Origin: [Ruminococcus] lactaris ATCC 29176
GTDB taxonomy: Bacteria > Bacillota > Clostridia > Lachnospirales > Lachnospiraceae
DNA length: 64,000 nt
Direction: 5' to 3'
NCBI RefSeq assembly: GCF_025152405.1
Contig: NZ_CP102292.1
Location: 2,666,001-2,730,000 of the forward strand
Each line of letters starts with the position of its first letter. Within the stretch, counting starts at the first letter, position 1. Below, in pieces: positions 42,136-49,177 of this stretch. The notes under the pieces were generated by a model, which worked only from the letters and a program-made list of their open reading frames with translations, searched no databases and had not been told where the DNA came from. The translations under genes and the position numbers were made by a program.

Positions 42136-42738
42136 ATGGATATAATAATTCCACTACTTATAGTGTCGGTTCTTATCGGAATTCCAACATGGTTAATGGT
42201 TCGCACTATGAACAAAGCCGATAAAAACACGATTGTTTACTCACCGGAAGAAGTGACTAAAAAACTTCGCAAAGGATTCTATTTGTCATTTTTGGGGATA
42301 GATTTATTGTTTGGAGCGATTCCTTTGTTTGTTCTTATACTTTACGACCTTCCTAGAGTCTTTCAATTTATCGTTCCGGCTGTAGCATTTGTCGTTGGAT
42401 TTATCATGTTTTTTATTGGAAGAATTCAGGTCGGGCTAATGACCAGATACATAAATTTTTGCAACAGAGAGAGAACGGAATTTGAGGAATGGGTTTTGCA
42501 AGTTATGCTGGGCATCGAGGAAGCAGCCATGAGAAGAAATGGAATAAATTCCATAACAAAAGTAATTCCTGGTGTTACAGATGACATGCTTTCAGCCATG
42601 AACAGTACAGGTATCATCAGTGGTTATATGGAAGTCGGAAGAGTTTACACTGGAAAAAATATATTAAAAAATCACTGGCCAATAATTAGTATTATAGTGG
42701 CAATTCTAATCTCTATTGTAATTACTGTAACAAGATAA
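42136..42738 (+). CDS. Hypothetical membrane protein, 200 aa
   Basis: Membrane segments near residues 3-18, 50-72, 78-100 and 178-198. Between the third and last is a ~75-residue cytoplasmic-looking part (RIQVGLMTRYINFCNRERTE). TTTGAGGAG is the ribosome site. Not recognised. First of three plus-strand genes of membrane proteins between motif copies 6 and 7. Confidence 0.6.
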   Translation: MDIIIPLLIVSVLIGIPTWLMVRTMNKADKNTIVYSPEEVTKKLRKGFYLSFLGIDLLFGAIPLFVLILYDLPRVFQFIVPAVAFVVGFIMFFIGRIQVGLMTRYINFCNRERTEFEEWVLQVMLGIEEAAMRRNGINSITKVIPGVTDDMLSAMNSTGIISGYMEVGRVYTGKNILKNHWPIISIIVAILISIVITVTR

Positions 42739-42775
42739 TTTTTATAGGCAGAAAAAATTAGGAGAAGTTAGGAAT

Positions 42776-43147
42776 ATGCAGAAAAGAGACTTAATCCAAG
42801 CGAATGCTTCATTAGAAAATCTACGACAGAATTTGGACATGAAGGATTTTGCAAAAGAAATATTACTTGAGGAGAATTATAATAAATTTATAAGATCATA
42901 CAAATTTACATTTTGGTTTCAATTAATCGGTGTATTAGCTGGATTTATAGTGCCATCAGTTGTTCTTCTTATTATTTTTAAAGAGTTTATTTACTGTGCT
43001 TTTGGTGCAACTATAGGAATTTTTTGGATGTGTGTATGGATGATGCTAAGTATGGTAATTCCCCCGACAAGGATATATCGAAAATTTGCAAAGTGGTATA
43101 GGAAAAGCGATGTGTCTATACGCGACTTGGATGAGATATTTTATTGA
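42776..43147 (+). CDS. Hypothetical membrane protein, 123 aa
   Basis: A charged N-terminal helix (QKRDLIQANASLENLRQNLD), two membrane segments (about 45-68 and 72-95) and a basic tail. AGGAGAAG precedes the ATG. No family assigned. Same operon-like run as its neighbours. Confidence 0.55.
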   Translation: MQKRDLIQANASLENLRQNLDMKDFAKEILLEENYNKFIRSYKFTFWFQLIGVLAGFIVPSVVLLIIFKEFIYCAFGATIGIFWMCVWMMLSMVIPPTRIYRKFAKWYRKSDVSIRDLDEIFY

Positions 43148-43164
43148 AGGGGACAGAAAAATAG

Positions 43165-43680
43165 ATGGAGATGAAAAAGGAATCTAATATATTGACTGAG
43201 GAAAAACCCAAATACATAATATCGCTAAAGAAGAGATATAGAATTCTTTATATCGTTATGTTTGCCTTATTTTTGGTGTGTACGATGTATTTTGGAGTGA
43301 TATCACTTTGTGCAGGTACAGATACGATGATTTTTGATATTGGAATCACAGTTATTTTTCTTATATTTTTATTCTGTTTTTTGCATGGTTTAACAAGAAA
43401 ATGTGAAAGATACAAAGGCAAAGTTGTGTATTCATTTTTCTTAACAAAGAGAGAATATAAATTGTCAGACATTGCATTCTCTAATGAAAAAATTGAAGAG
43501 TTTTATAAAGATTATGGAGATGGAAATGTAAGCAGCAGTTGGGATAAGGTCACGATTTTCTATAATAAACAAGGTGAAAAGCTCTTTAAATTTGGCTTAG
43601 CTTATGATAACGTTCAGTTATTAGTAAGAGATGTCAAAAATGCACAAAGAAGTATTTCGAATCAGAAAAAGAAGAATTAG
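43165..43680 (+). CDS. Hypothetical membrane protein, 171 aa
   Basis: Two membrane segments (about 28-50 and 58-80) followed by a ~90-residue soluble part (KREYKLSDIAFSNEKIEEFY, WDKVTIFYNKQGEKLFKFGL), resembling bacterial PH-like or DUF6560-type membrane proteins; this is only a shape match. GAAGGGGAC is a modest ribosome site. Its TAG stop lies 2 nt before boundary motif 7. Confidence 0.6.
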   Translation: MEMKKESNILTEEKPKYIISLKKRYRILYIVMFALFLVCTMYFGVISLCAGTDTMIFDIGITVIFLIFLFCFLHGLTRKCERYKGKVVYSFFLTKREYKLSDIAFSNEKIEEFYKDYGDGNVSSSWDKVTIFYNKQGEKLFKFGLAYDNVQLLVRDVKNAQRSISNQKKKN

Positions 43681-43682
43681 AC

Positions 43683-43695
43683 AACTTCCAGTTTG
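43683..43695 (+). repeat. Boundary motif copy 7 (AACTTCCAGTTTG)
   Basis: Starts 2 nt after the stop of the 171-aa gene. The extended form CTTCCAGTTTGGAGAA is partly palindromic. Confidence 0.5.
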
Positions 43696-43739
43696 GAGAA
43701 TTGAAAAAACGGAATTTACCTATTAAGACATATAAACTG

Positions 43740-43795
43740 TTGACAATAAAGCTCCTATATAGTATGTTTTTAACAAACTACTATATAGGAGCTTT
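43740..43795 (+). promoter_or_regulatory. MarR promoter with 17-bp operator palindrome
   Basis: TTGACA (43740-43745), 17 nt, TATGTT (43763-43768). A perfect 17-bp inverted repeat, AAAGCTCCTATATAGTA (43748-43764) and its complement (43779-43795), spans the promoter. The right arm also holds the AGGAG ribosome site of marR, 7 nt before its ATG. Likely operator of the MarR protein. Confidence 0.7.
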
Positions 43796-43798
43796 TGT

Positions 43799-44236
43799 AT
43801 GGAAATGAATGGAGGATTTCTTGTTACCAAAATAAAACAGCTTGGAGACCGGATTTTCGAGAAGATTCTCAGTGAAAAGAATATTGATGCGTTTAATGGA
43901 GCCCAGGGGCGTATTCTTTATGTGCTGTGGCAGGAGGATGGTATCTCAATCAGGTCACTCTCGACTAAATGCGGATTAGCGATAACATCTCTTACTACGA
44001 TGCTGGAAAGAATGGAAAATCAAGGGCTGATAAGCCGTGTTCAGTCTGAAACGGACAAAAGGAAAACGCTCCTGTTTCTGACTGAGAAAGCACATACCTT
44101 AAAGGGCGAGTACGATTCTGTATCTGATGAGATGGGCAGTATTTACTACAAAGGTTTTTCAGAGGAAGAAATTACCCGGTTTGAGGAATGCCTCGACCGC
44201 ATTAGAAAGAATCTTGAGGAGTGGCAGAAGTCATGA
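43799..44236 (+). CDS. MarR family transcriptional regulator
   Basis: 145 aa, full length. Winged helix with recognition region GISIRSLSTKCGLAITSLTTMLERMENQGLISR and wing ETDKRKTLLFLTEKA. MarR dimers usually repress their own operon until a small ligand binds. The 17-bp palindrome over its promoter is the likely target. Its stop overlaps the start of radical SAM gene A (ATGA), so the three genes form one operon. Confidence 0.88.
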   Translation: MEMNGGFLVTKIKQLGDRIFEKILSEKNIDAFNGAQGRILYVLWQEDGISIRSLSTKCGLAITSLTTMLERMENQGLISRVQSETDKRKTLLFLTEKAHTLKGEYDSVSDEMGSIYYKGFSEEEITRFEECLDRIRKNLEEWQKS

Positions 44237-44922
44237 GTATTTGTATCAACGATCAGATTCAGAACATGAATATCGTCATTGGATGCACCGTGGGGTGTAC
44301 ATATTGCTATGCCCGCAACAACGTGAAACGCTGGCATATGATTGATGACTTCGCTGACCCTGAATTCTTTCCGGGTAAGCTCAAGATGATGGAAAAGAAA
44401 CGTCCGCAGAACTTTCTTCTTACCGGGATGAGCGATCTCTCCGGATGGAAGCCGGAATGGAGAGACGAGGTATTTGCAAAGATCCGTGAAAATCCACAGC
44501 ATCAGTTCCTGTTCCTTACCAAGCGACCTGATTTGCTGGATTTTGATACCGATCTGGAAAACGCATGGTTTGGCGTTACGGTGACGAGGAAAGCAGAACT
44601 GTGGCGTATTGACACCCTTCGGAAAAATGTCAGAGCAAAACATTATCATGTTACCTTTGAGCCGTTATTCGATGATCCCGGCACAGTTGACCTTTCCGGA
44701 ATCAATTGGATCGTTGTCGGCACCATGACCGGAGCTCAGAGCAGGAAGATTCATACGGAGCCGGGATGGGCATGGTCTCTGACGGATCAGGCACACGCAC
44801 TCGGCATTCCGGTGTTTATGAAGGAAGACCTTGTCCCTATCATAGGGAATGAAAATATGATTCAGGAAATGCCGGAGGAATTCAACAAAGTGTTGGAGGT
44901 GCAGAGATCATGGAAGAAGTAA
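44233..44922 (+). CDS. Radical SAM mobile pair protein A
   Basis: 229 aa from the ATG at 44233 (MSICINDQIQNMNIVIGCTV), overlapping the MarR stop; GAGGAG lies upstream. The cluster-binding motif is GCTVGCTYCYARN (Cys-x3-Cys-x2-Cys). LLTGMSDLSGWKPEW and FLFLTKRPDLLDF also fit DUF5131/Gp37-like radical SAM proteins. Together with protein B it forms the MarR-linked radical SAM mobile pair, found in mobile regions of Firmicutes with unknown chemistry. Genes A and B overlap by 13 nt. Confidence 0.85.
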   Translation: MSICINDQIQNMNIVIGCTVGCTYCYARNNVKRWHMIDDFADPEFFPGKLKMMEKKRPQNFLLTGMSDLSGWKPEWRDEVFAKIRENPQHQFLFLTKRPDLLDFDTDLENAWFGVTVTRKAELWRIDTLRKNVRAKHYHVTFEPLFDDPGTVDLSGINWIVVGTMTGAQSRKIHTEPGWAWSLTDQAHALGIPVFMKEDLVPIIGNENMIQEMPEEFNKVLEVQRSWKK

Positions 44923-45818
44923 TAAATGGAATCCTCATTCGTGAGGTGGAAACAAAGAACATCATGACCAAGTCCAGTCTGCCGGTAGGCGGGTACTCGG
45001 TCAATCCCTATGTGGGCTGTACACATGCCTGCAAGTATTGCTATGCTTCTTTTATGAAGCGCTTTACCGGGCACAAGGAGGAATGGGGCACTTTCCTTGA
45101 TGTGAAGCATTGGCCGGAAATTAAAAATCCGAAGAAATATGCCGGACAGCGGGTGGTCATCGGTTCTGTGACGGATGGCTACAATCCACAGGAGGAGCAA
45201 TTCGGAAATACCAGAAAACTTCTGGAGCAGCTGATCGGCAGTGACGCAGATATTCTGATCTGTACAAAGTCGGATCTTGTGGTACGGGATATTGATCTGT
45301 TGAAGAAGCTTGGACGTGTAACCGTTTCATGGTCGATCAACACACTAGATGAAAATTTCAAGAACGATATGGATTCTGCTTCGAGCATTGAGCACCGTAT
45401 CGCTGCTATGAAGCAGGTATATAAGGCAGGTATCCGTACAGTCTGTTTCGTATCCCCGGTATTCCCCGGCATCACGGATTTTGAAGCAATCTTTGAGCGG
45501 GTAAAGGATCAGTGCGATCTGTTCTGGCTCGAAAACCTCAATCTTCGAGGCGGTTTCAAAAAGACAATTATGGATTATATCGCCGGAAAATATCCTGATC
45601 TTGTACCACTTTACGACGAGATCTATAACAAGCATAACCGCAGCTACTTTGAAGCGCTTGAAGTAAAAGCTGAGAAAATGGCTAAGAAGTATGATTGTGC
45701 CTTTGTGGATAATGAAATGCCTTATGGCAGAGTCCCGCAGGGGCATCCGGTGATCGTAGATTATTTCTATCATGAGGAAATCCGAGGGACAGAGAATACC
45801 GGAAAAAGAAATCGCTAA
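44910..45818 (+). CDS. Radical SAM mobile pair protein B
   Basis: 302 aa. Motif GCTHACKYCYASFMKRF (Cys-x3-Cys-x2-Cys) near residues 35-50 binds the 4Fe-4S cluster; GSVTDGYNPQEEQFGNTRKL and FCFVSPVFPGITDFE-like segments follow, in line with a spore-photoproduct-lyase-like (SplB-type) radical SAM barrel. The TAA stop is part of boundary motif 8. With protein A and MarR it forms a three-gene, autoregulated unit. Substrate unknown; nucleic-acid repair is a possible guess from the SplB resemblance. Confidence 0.85.
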   Translation: MEEVINGILIREVETKNIMTKSSLPVGGYSVNPYVGCTHACKYCYASFMKRFTGHKEEWGTFLDVKHWPEIKNPKKYAGQRVVIGSVTDGYNPQEEQFGNTRKLLEQLIGSDADILICTKSDLVVRDIDLLKKLGRVTVSWSINTLDENFKNDMDSASSIEHRIAAMKQVYKAGIRTVCFVSPVFPGITDFEAIFERVKDQCDLFWLENLNLRGGFKKTIMDYIAGKYPDLVPLYDEIYNKHNRSYFEALEVKAEKMAKKYDCAFVDNEMPYGRVPQGHPVIVDYFYHEEIRGTENTGKRNR

Positions 45819-45829
45819 CTTCCAATTTG
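45817..45829 (+). repeat. Boundary motif copy 8 (AACTTCCAATTTG)
   Basis: Begins within the TAA stop of radical SAM gene B. The array-end repeat follows 32 nt later. Confidence 0.5.
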
Positions 45830-45861
45830 TTGAATTAAAATGAAATAAAGTTCCAGTAATC

Positions 45862-45956
45862 ATAGAGTGTATGGATTCAATTCCATATGCTTTTTTTCTT
45901 TACTGAAAAATCTAATGTTACAAGTTTCTTACGAGTGGTATTAAAAAAACTCGCAA
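45862..45956 (+). repeat. Array-end repeat, right copy
   Basis: Homologous to 13174-13288: ATAGAGTGTATGGATTC, CCATATGCT, TTTCTTTACT, AATCTAATGTTAC, TTACGAGTGG and TTAAAAAAACTCGCAA in the same order. The adjoining ACTCGTAAAAG extends a set of ACTCG half-sites. Confidence 0.65.
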
Positions 45957-45984
45957 GAAACTCGTAAAAGATATTTCGCCCTGC

Positions 45985-47181
45985 TTATTCTTGTAGTAAC
46001 CAATCGGCTATATCGTGAATTTCGATTCCTTCATAACTATATTGGGGATGTTTGGTTCTGGCAATAATCATTTTCGGATAAGCATCTCGAATCTGAAGCA
46101 GAGGAGAGTATTCTCTCTCAAATGTTTCCTGCCCGGAAATGTTGTCGCTGACCTGAATATAAATCTTCTCGCTGCCTCTCTGAGCAATAAAGTCGATTTC
46201 CTTTTGATAGAGCTTGCCGACATAAACATCATATCCACGGCGAAGAAGCTCGATGCAAACGATGTTTTCATATACTCTGCCATAATCCATATTTCTGCTT
46301 CCCAGTATTGCATATCGAATACCGCTGTCACACAAATAGAACTTTTCAGAGCTTTCAAGGTATTTCTTACCTCGGATGTCGTATCTCTTAATATCATAAA
46401 ATACAAAAGCATTGCACAAATACTTAATGTACTTGCCGACGGTTACATGATTGGTTGGAGTCTCATTTGCTGTCAGCAGCTGACTGACCTTGTTAGGAGA
46501 AGTCAGATTGCTGATATTGTCCATCAAGAACTCGCTCAGACGCTGCAAAACCAAAGTGTCCGGCAGAGCATATTTCTGTACTAAGTCCCGTGTAACAATG
46601 GTTTCGTAGACTTCTTTTATATAGTTTGTTCTGTCTTTTTCGGTTTTATAAGCATAGGAACCTGCTAAACCGCCCTTGATAGCGTACTCATCAAAGAGCT
46701 TATCTTTGTCACTGATATCATCATAAAATTGGCAATATTCCCGGAAGCTGAAAGGAAACACATGAATTTCAATATAGCGTCCGGTAAACAGAGTTGCCAG
46801 ATCCGCACTCAACAGAAAAGCATTAGAGCCTGTTACATAGATGTCGTATTTTCCCTTAGAGTACAGGCTGTTGATTGCCAGCTCAAACTTGGAACACATC
46901 TGAACCTCGTCTACAAACAGGTAGTTCGTTTTGCCTTCCTGATAATGTTCTTCCACATAGGCGTGTAAGGCATGGTATTCCTTGATTTCTTCATACACTA
47001 AATCCATGAAGTCAATGAAGATAATATTGATGTTTTCAAAGTTGCTTTTCAGATACGCAATATACGCCTGCATCAGTTTGGACTTACCAGATCGACGAAT
47101 ACCCGTGATGATCTTGATGTCAGGAGTGCCATTCAGTTCAATGATTCTATCGAGATATTTTGCTCTTGTGATTGTTTTCAT
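45985..47181 (-). CDS. ATPase with DUF4143 domain
   Basis: 398 aa. AAA-type P-loop ITGIRRSGKSKLMQAYIAYL (~25-44), Walker B YLFVDEVQMCSKFEL and sensor VTGSNAFLLS in the first half; DUF4143 with a nuclease-like fold (VYVGKLYQKEIDFIAQRGSE, the D/E-x-K pattern) in the second. Common in gut anaerobes, often in mobile regions; suspected defence or toxin-like role, not shown. It lies between the array-end repeat and an integrase tail. Upstream of its start is a CACTTTC-type inverted repeat. Confidence 0.85.
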   Translation of the reverse strand: MKTITRAKYLDRIIELNGTPDIKIITGIRRSGKSKLMQAYIAYLKSNFENINIIFIDFMDLVYEEIKEYHALHAYVEEHYQEGKTNYLFVDEVQMCSKFELAINSLYSKGKYDIYVTGSNAFLLSADLATLFTGRYIEIHVFPFSFREYCQFYDDISDKDKLFDEYAIKGGLAGSYAYKTEKDRTNYIKEVYETIVTRDLVQKYALPDTLVLQRLSEFLMDNISNLTSPNKVSQLLTANETPTNHVTVGKYIKYLCNAFVFYDIKRYDIRGKKYLESSEKFYLCDSGIRYAILGSRNMDYGRVYENIVCIELLRRGYDVYVGKLYQKEIDFIAQRGSEKIYIQVSDNISGQETFEREYSPLLQIRDAYPKMIIARTKHPQYSYEGIEIHDIADWLLQE

Positions 47182-47276
47182 TTAGTCACCCACTTTCAAA
47201 AAATGAAGTTTTTTTATTTTTCGAAACTGCTTCGTTGTACTTAGTATACTGTCTGCTAATAGTATATGCAAGATGT

Positions 47277-47315
47277 CACTTTCAAAAACACAAATTTTTT
47301 AATTTTTTGAAAGTG
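47277..47315. promoter_or_regulatory. Inverted repeat CACTTTCAAAAA before the DUF4143 gene
   Basis: CACTTTCAAAAA (47277-47288) and its exact complement (47304-47315). A third half, CACTTTCAAAAAA, lies at about 47193-47205, right before the ATPase start. Spacing suggests a regulator binding site or a hairpin. Confidence 0.45.
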
Positions 47316-47358
47316 GAAACTATGTAACGGCAACCCGATTCTTTACTTAATTTCAGAA

Positions 47359-47516
47359 AAAATGCAGAGCTTTTTGAAGAAGCATTTTATGAGAAAAAGA
47401 ATCTGGATCCACAGATGCATGTACAGCAGGAAAATAATAATACTGTTGCCAATGGTAATATCAAGGCATTCCCCGGAGGAACGCTAAAAAAGGTACCGCA
47501 TAATTATCGGATCTGA
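47359..47516 (+). pseudogene. Integrase 3' end, second copy
   Basis: About 85 bp (to 47443) nearly identical to the end of the 13.3-kb integrase remnant (AELFEEAFYEKKNLDPQMHV), then a different tail, TVANGNIKAFPGGTLKKVPH, to TGA at 47516. Just before it, CTTTACTTAATTTCAG (47341) equals the middle of the left array-end repeat. The joint lies in AAAAATGCAGA, shared by both sequences, so a short-homology deletion removed most of the integrase. Confidence 0.7.
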
Positions 47517-47539
47517 CGATTATGCGGTACTTTTATTTT
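47493..47539. terminator. Bidirectional terminator
   Basis: GTACCGCATAA / TTATGCGGTAC (11 bp perfect, plus TCG/CGA inside) with TTTTATTTT on the plus side and TTTTTT on the minus side. Ends the sugar operon coming from the right. Confidence 0.8.
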
Positions 47540-47554
47540 GCAGGAAAAGCTATC

Positions 47555-47947
47555 TTATAAGTACTGACTGAACTCTATTTTTTCTTTATTGGGTCCCTCA
47601 ATTGTAAAAAACTTTACACCATTCTCCCAAAATGGAAGAAAATGGATCTCATCATTGGTCGTATTCATCTGCATTTTTTCAATATACTGATAAATCTCTT
47701 TTATATCTTTTACATTAATTGCTACATGATCGATTGCCCCACTTTCCATGCGGGCAGCTTTGTTTTCATAAGTCTCGATCACAAGTGTCTCCTGTTTTAA
47801 AAATGCCACTTTTTCATTCGCCTCTTCATTGACGGTCCGAAGTGCAATTTCAAATCCAAGCTTTTGATAAAATTCAATTGTCTTCTCAATATCATTCGTT
47901 GGAATTCCAATATGCTGTATTCCGGTTGTATATGTTTTTAAATTCAT
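47555..47947 (-). CDS. VOC family (glyoxalase-like) protein
   Basis: 130 aa, two beta-alpha-beta-beta-beta modules: GIQHIGIPTNDIEKTIEFYQ (first metal-ligand His) and GAIDHVAINVKDIKEIYQYI, ending KFFTIEGPNKEKIEFSQYL (last Glu). Its ATG overlaps the region of the kinase stop, so it is the last gene of the sugar operon. It could act as a metal-dependent isomerase or epimerase for a sugar intermediate; glyoxalase activity is equally open. Confidence 0.8.
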   Translation of the reverse strand: MNLKTYTTGIQHIGIPTNDIEKTIEFYQKLGFEIALRTVNEEANEKVAFLKQETLVIETYENKAARMESGAIDHVAINVKDIKEIYQYIEKMQMNTTNDEIHFLPFWENGVKFFTIEGPNKEKIEFSQYL

Positions 47948-47948
47948 T

Positions 47949-49166
47949 TTATTGTCCCATCCTTTCCCTGACTTCCATCAGTGTCGGCATTGCCGGTATC
48001 GCACCTTTCTTTTCCACACACAGGCTTGCAACCGCATTTCCAAACCGTACATATTCTTTCAATTCATTCAATGTAAATTCTTCCGGTTTTTTTCCTGATT
48101 TACTGATACGGTACAAAAATCCTCCCCAAAAAGAATCTCCGGCCCCGTTCGTATCTGCCACTTTGCTTACAAATCCTGGAATCTGTAGGCCTCCCTCTTT
48201 ACAATAGAGGTAAGCTCCTTTACTTCCCAGAGTTACCACAACGATCTTAACTCCTTTTTCAAATAAAAGCTTTGCCGCCTCTTCTGGCTTTTCCTTTCCT
48301 GTAAGAAGTTCTGTCTCCTCATCTGAAATTTTCATCAGATCCACATATGGAATCAGACTCCGCATTTGTTCCTTTGCTGTTTTTTTATCTTTCCATAAAG
48401 AAGCTCTGTAGTTTGGGTCATAGGATATAATACTTCCTTTTTCCTTTGCCCGTCGGATTGCATAATGAGTCGTATTTCTTGCCGGCTGCTCCGTCAGGGA
48501 AAGAGAGCCTACATGGAATAGGGTTGTCTTGTCTAAAATATCAACATTTATCTCTTCTTTCTCAATTTTGGTATCTGCTCCCGGTTTTCTCGCAAAAGAG
48601 AAAGAACGCTCTCCATTTTCTGCCACGCTTACAAAAGCAAGTGTGGTGAAATAATTTTCGTCCAAAAGCATTCCTTTTGTATCAACTTTTTCTTTTTCTA
48701 ATACAGATTTCAGAAATTCTCCGTGCATATCTTTTCCGGCCTTTCCTATAAAGGCTGTATGTGCACCAAGTTTTTCTGCAGCAACTGCAACATTTGCCGG
48801 AGCTCCTCCTGGATTCTGAGCAAACAATGTCTGTCCCGTATCGCTGACTCCCTGCCACGTAAAGTCAATCAATATCTCACCGAAAGTCGTAATATCATAT
48901 AGAGATCTTTTTGCTGCATCATAAGTATCTGCCAAAAGACCATTTTCTAATAGTTTTTCCAAAATATTACTGCACTCTATCTCTTCATCCGTATGAATAT
49001 GCAGCTCCCCGACTTCAAATTCCGGCATACTCAAAACTCCCAGCATTGACTTTGCATTCACTACATACCTGCCGCTGCAAAGTTCTGCATCATATGGTAT
49101 TTTTTCTACTATGCTTACCAGTTTTCTGGCATTATTCATTGTGCCCAATATTACTTTTGCGATCAT
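47949..49166 (-). CDS. PfkB family carbohydrate kinase with HPr-like N-terminal domain
   Basis: 405 aa. Residues ~1-80 resemble the PTS phosphocarrier HPr (RYVVNAKSMLGVLSMPEFEV matches the Ser46 region) but the His15 motif is replaced by NNARKLVS, so phosphotransfer is unlikely. Residues ~90-400 are a ribokinase/PfkB kinase: GGAPANVAVAAEKLGAHTAF at the start and anion hole DTNGAGDSFWGGFLYRI near the end. Likely a fructokinase or 2-keto-3-deoxygluconate kinase; its operon partners allow either. Confidence 0.85.
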   Translation of the reverse strand: MIAKVILGTMNNARKLVSIVEKIPYDAELCSGRYVVNAKSMLGVLSMPEFEVGELHIHTDEEIECSNILEKLLENGLLADTYDAAKRSLYDITTFGEILIDFTWQGVSDTGQTLFAQNPGGAPANVAVAAEKLGAHTAFIGKAGKDMHGEFLKSVLEKEKVDTKGMLLDENYFTTLAFVSVAENGERSFSFARKPGADTKIEKEEINVDILDKTTLFHVGSLSLTEQPARNTTHYAIRRAKEKGSIISYDPNYRASLWKDKKTAKEQMRSLIPYVDLMKISDEETELLTGKEKPEEAAKLLFEKGVKIVVVTLGSKGAYLYCKEGGLQIPGFVSKVADTNGAGDSFWGGFLYRISKSGKKPEEFTLNELKEYVRFGNAVASLCVEKKGAIPAMPTLMEVRERMGQ

Positions 49167-49177
49167 CTTTTACCCTC

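Noticed and set aside
2595-45829. AACTTCC motifs as integron attC sites
   Set aside because: They lack the R and L box consensus and the long imperfect hairpin of attC, and no IntI-type integrase with its extra domain is seen. A cassette idea is kept, but not as a classical integron.
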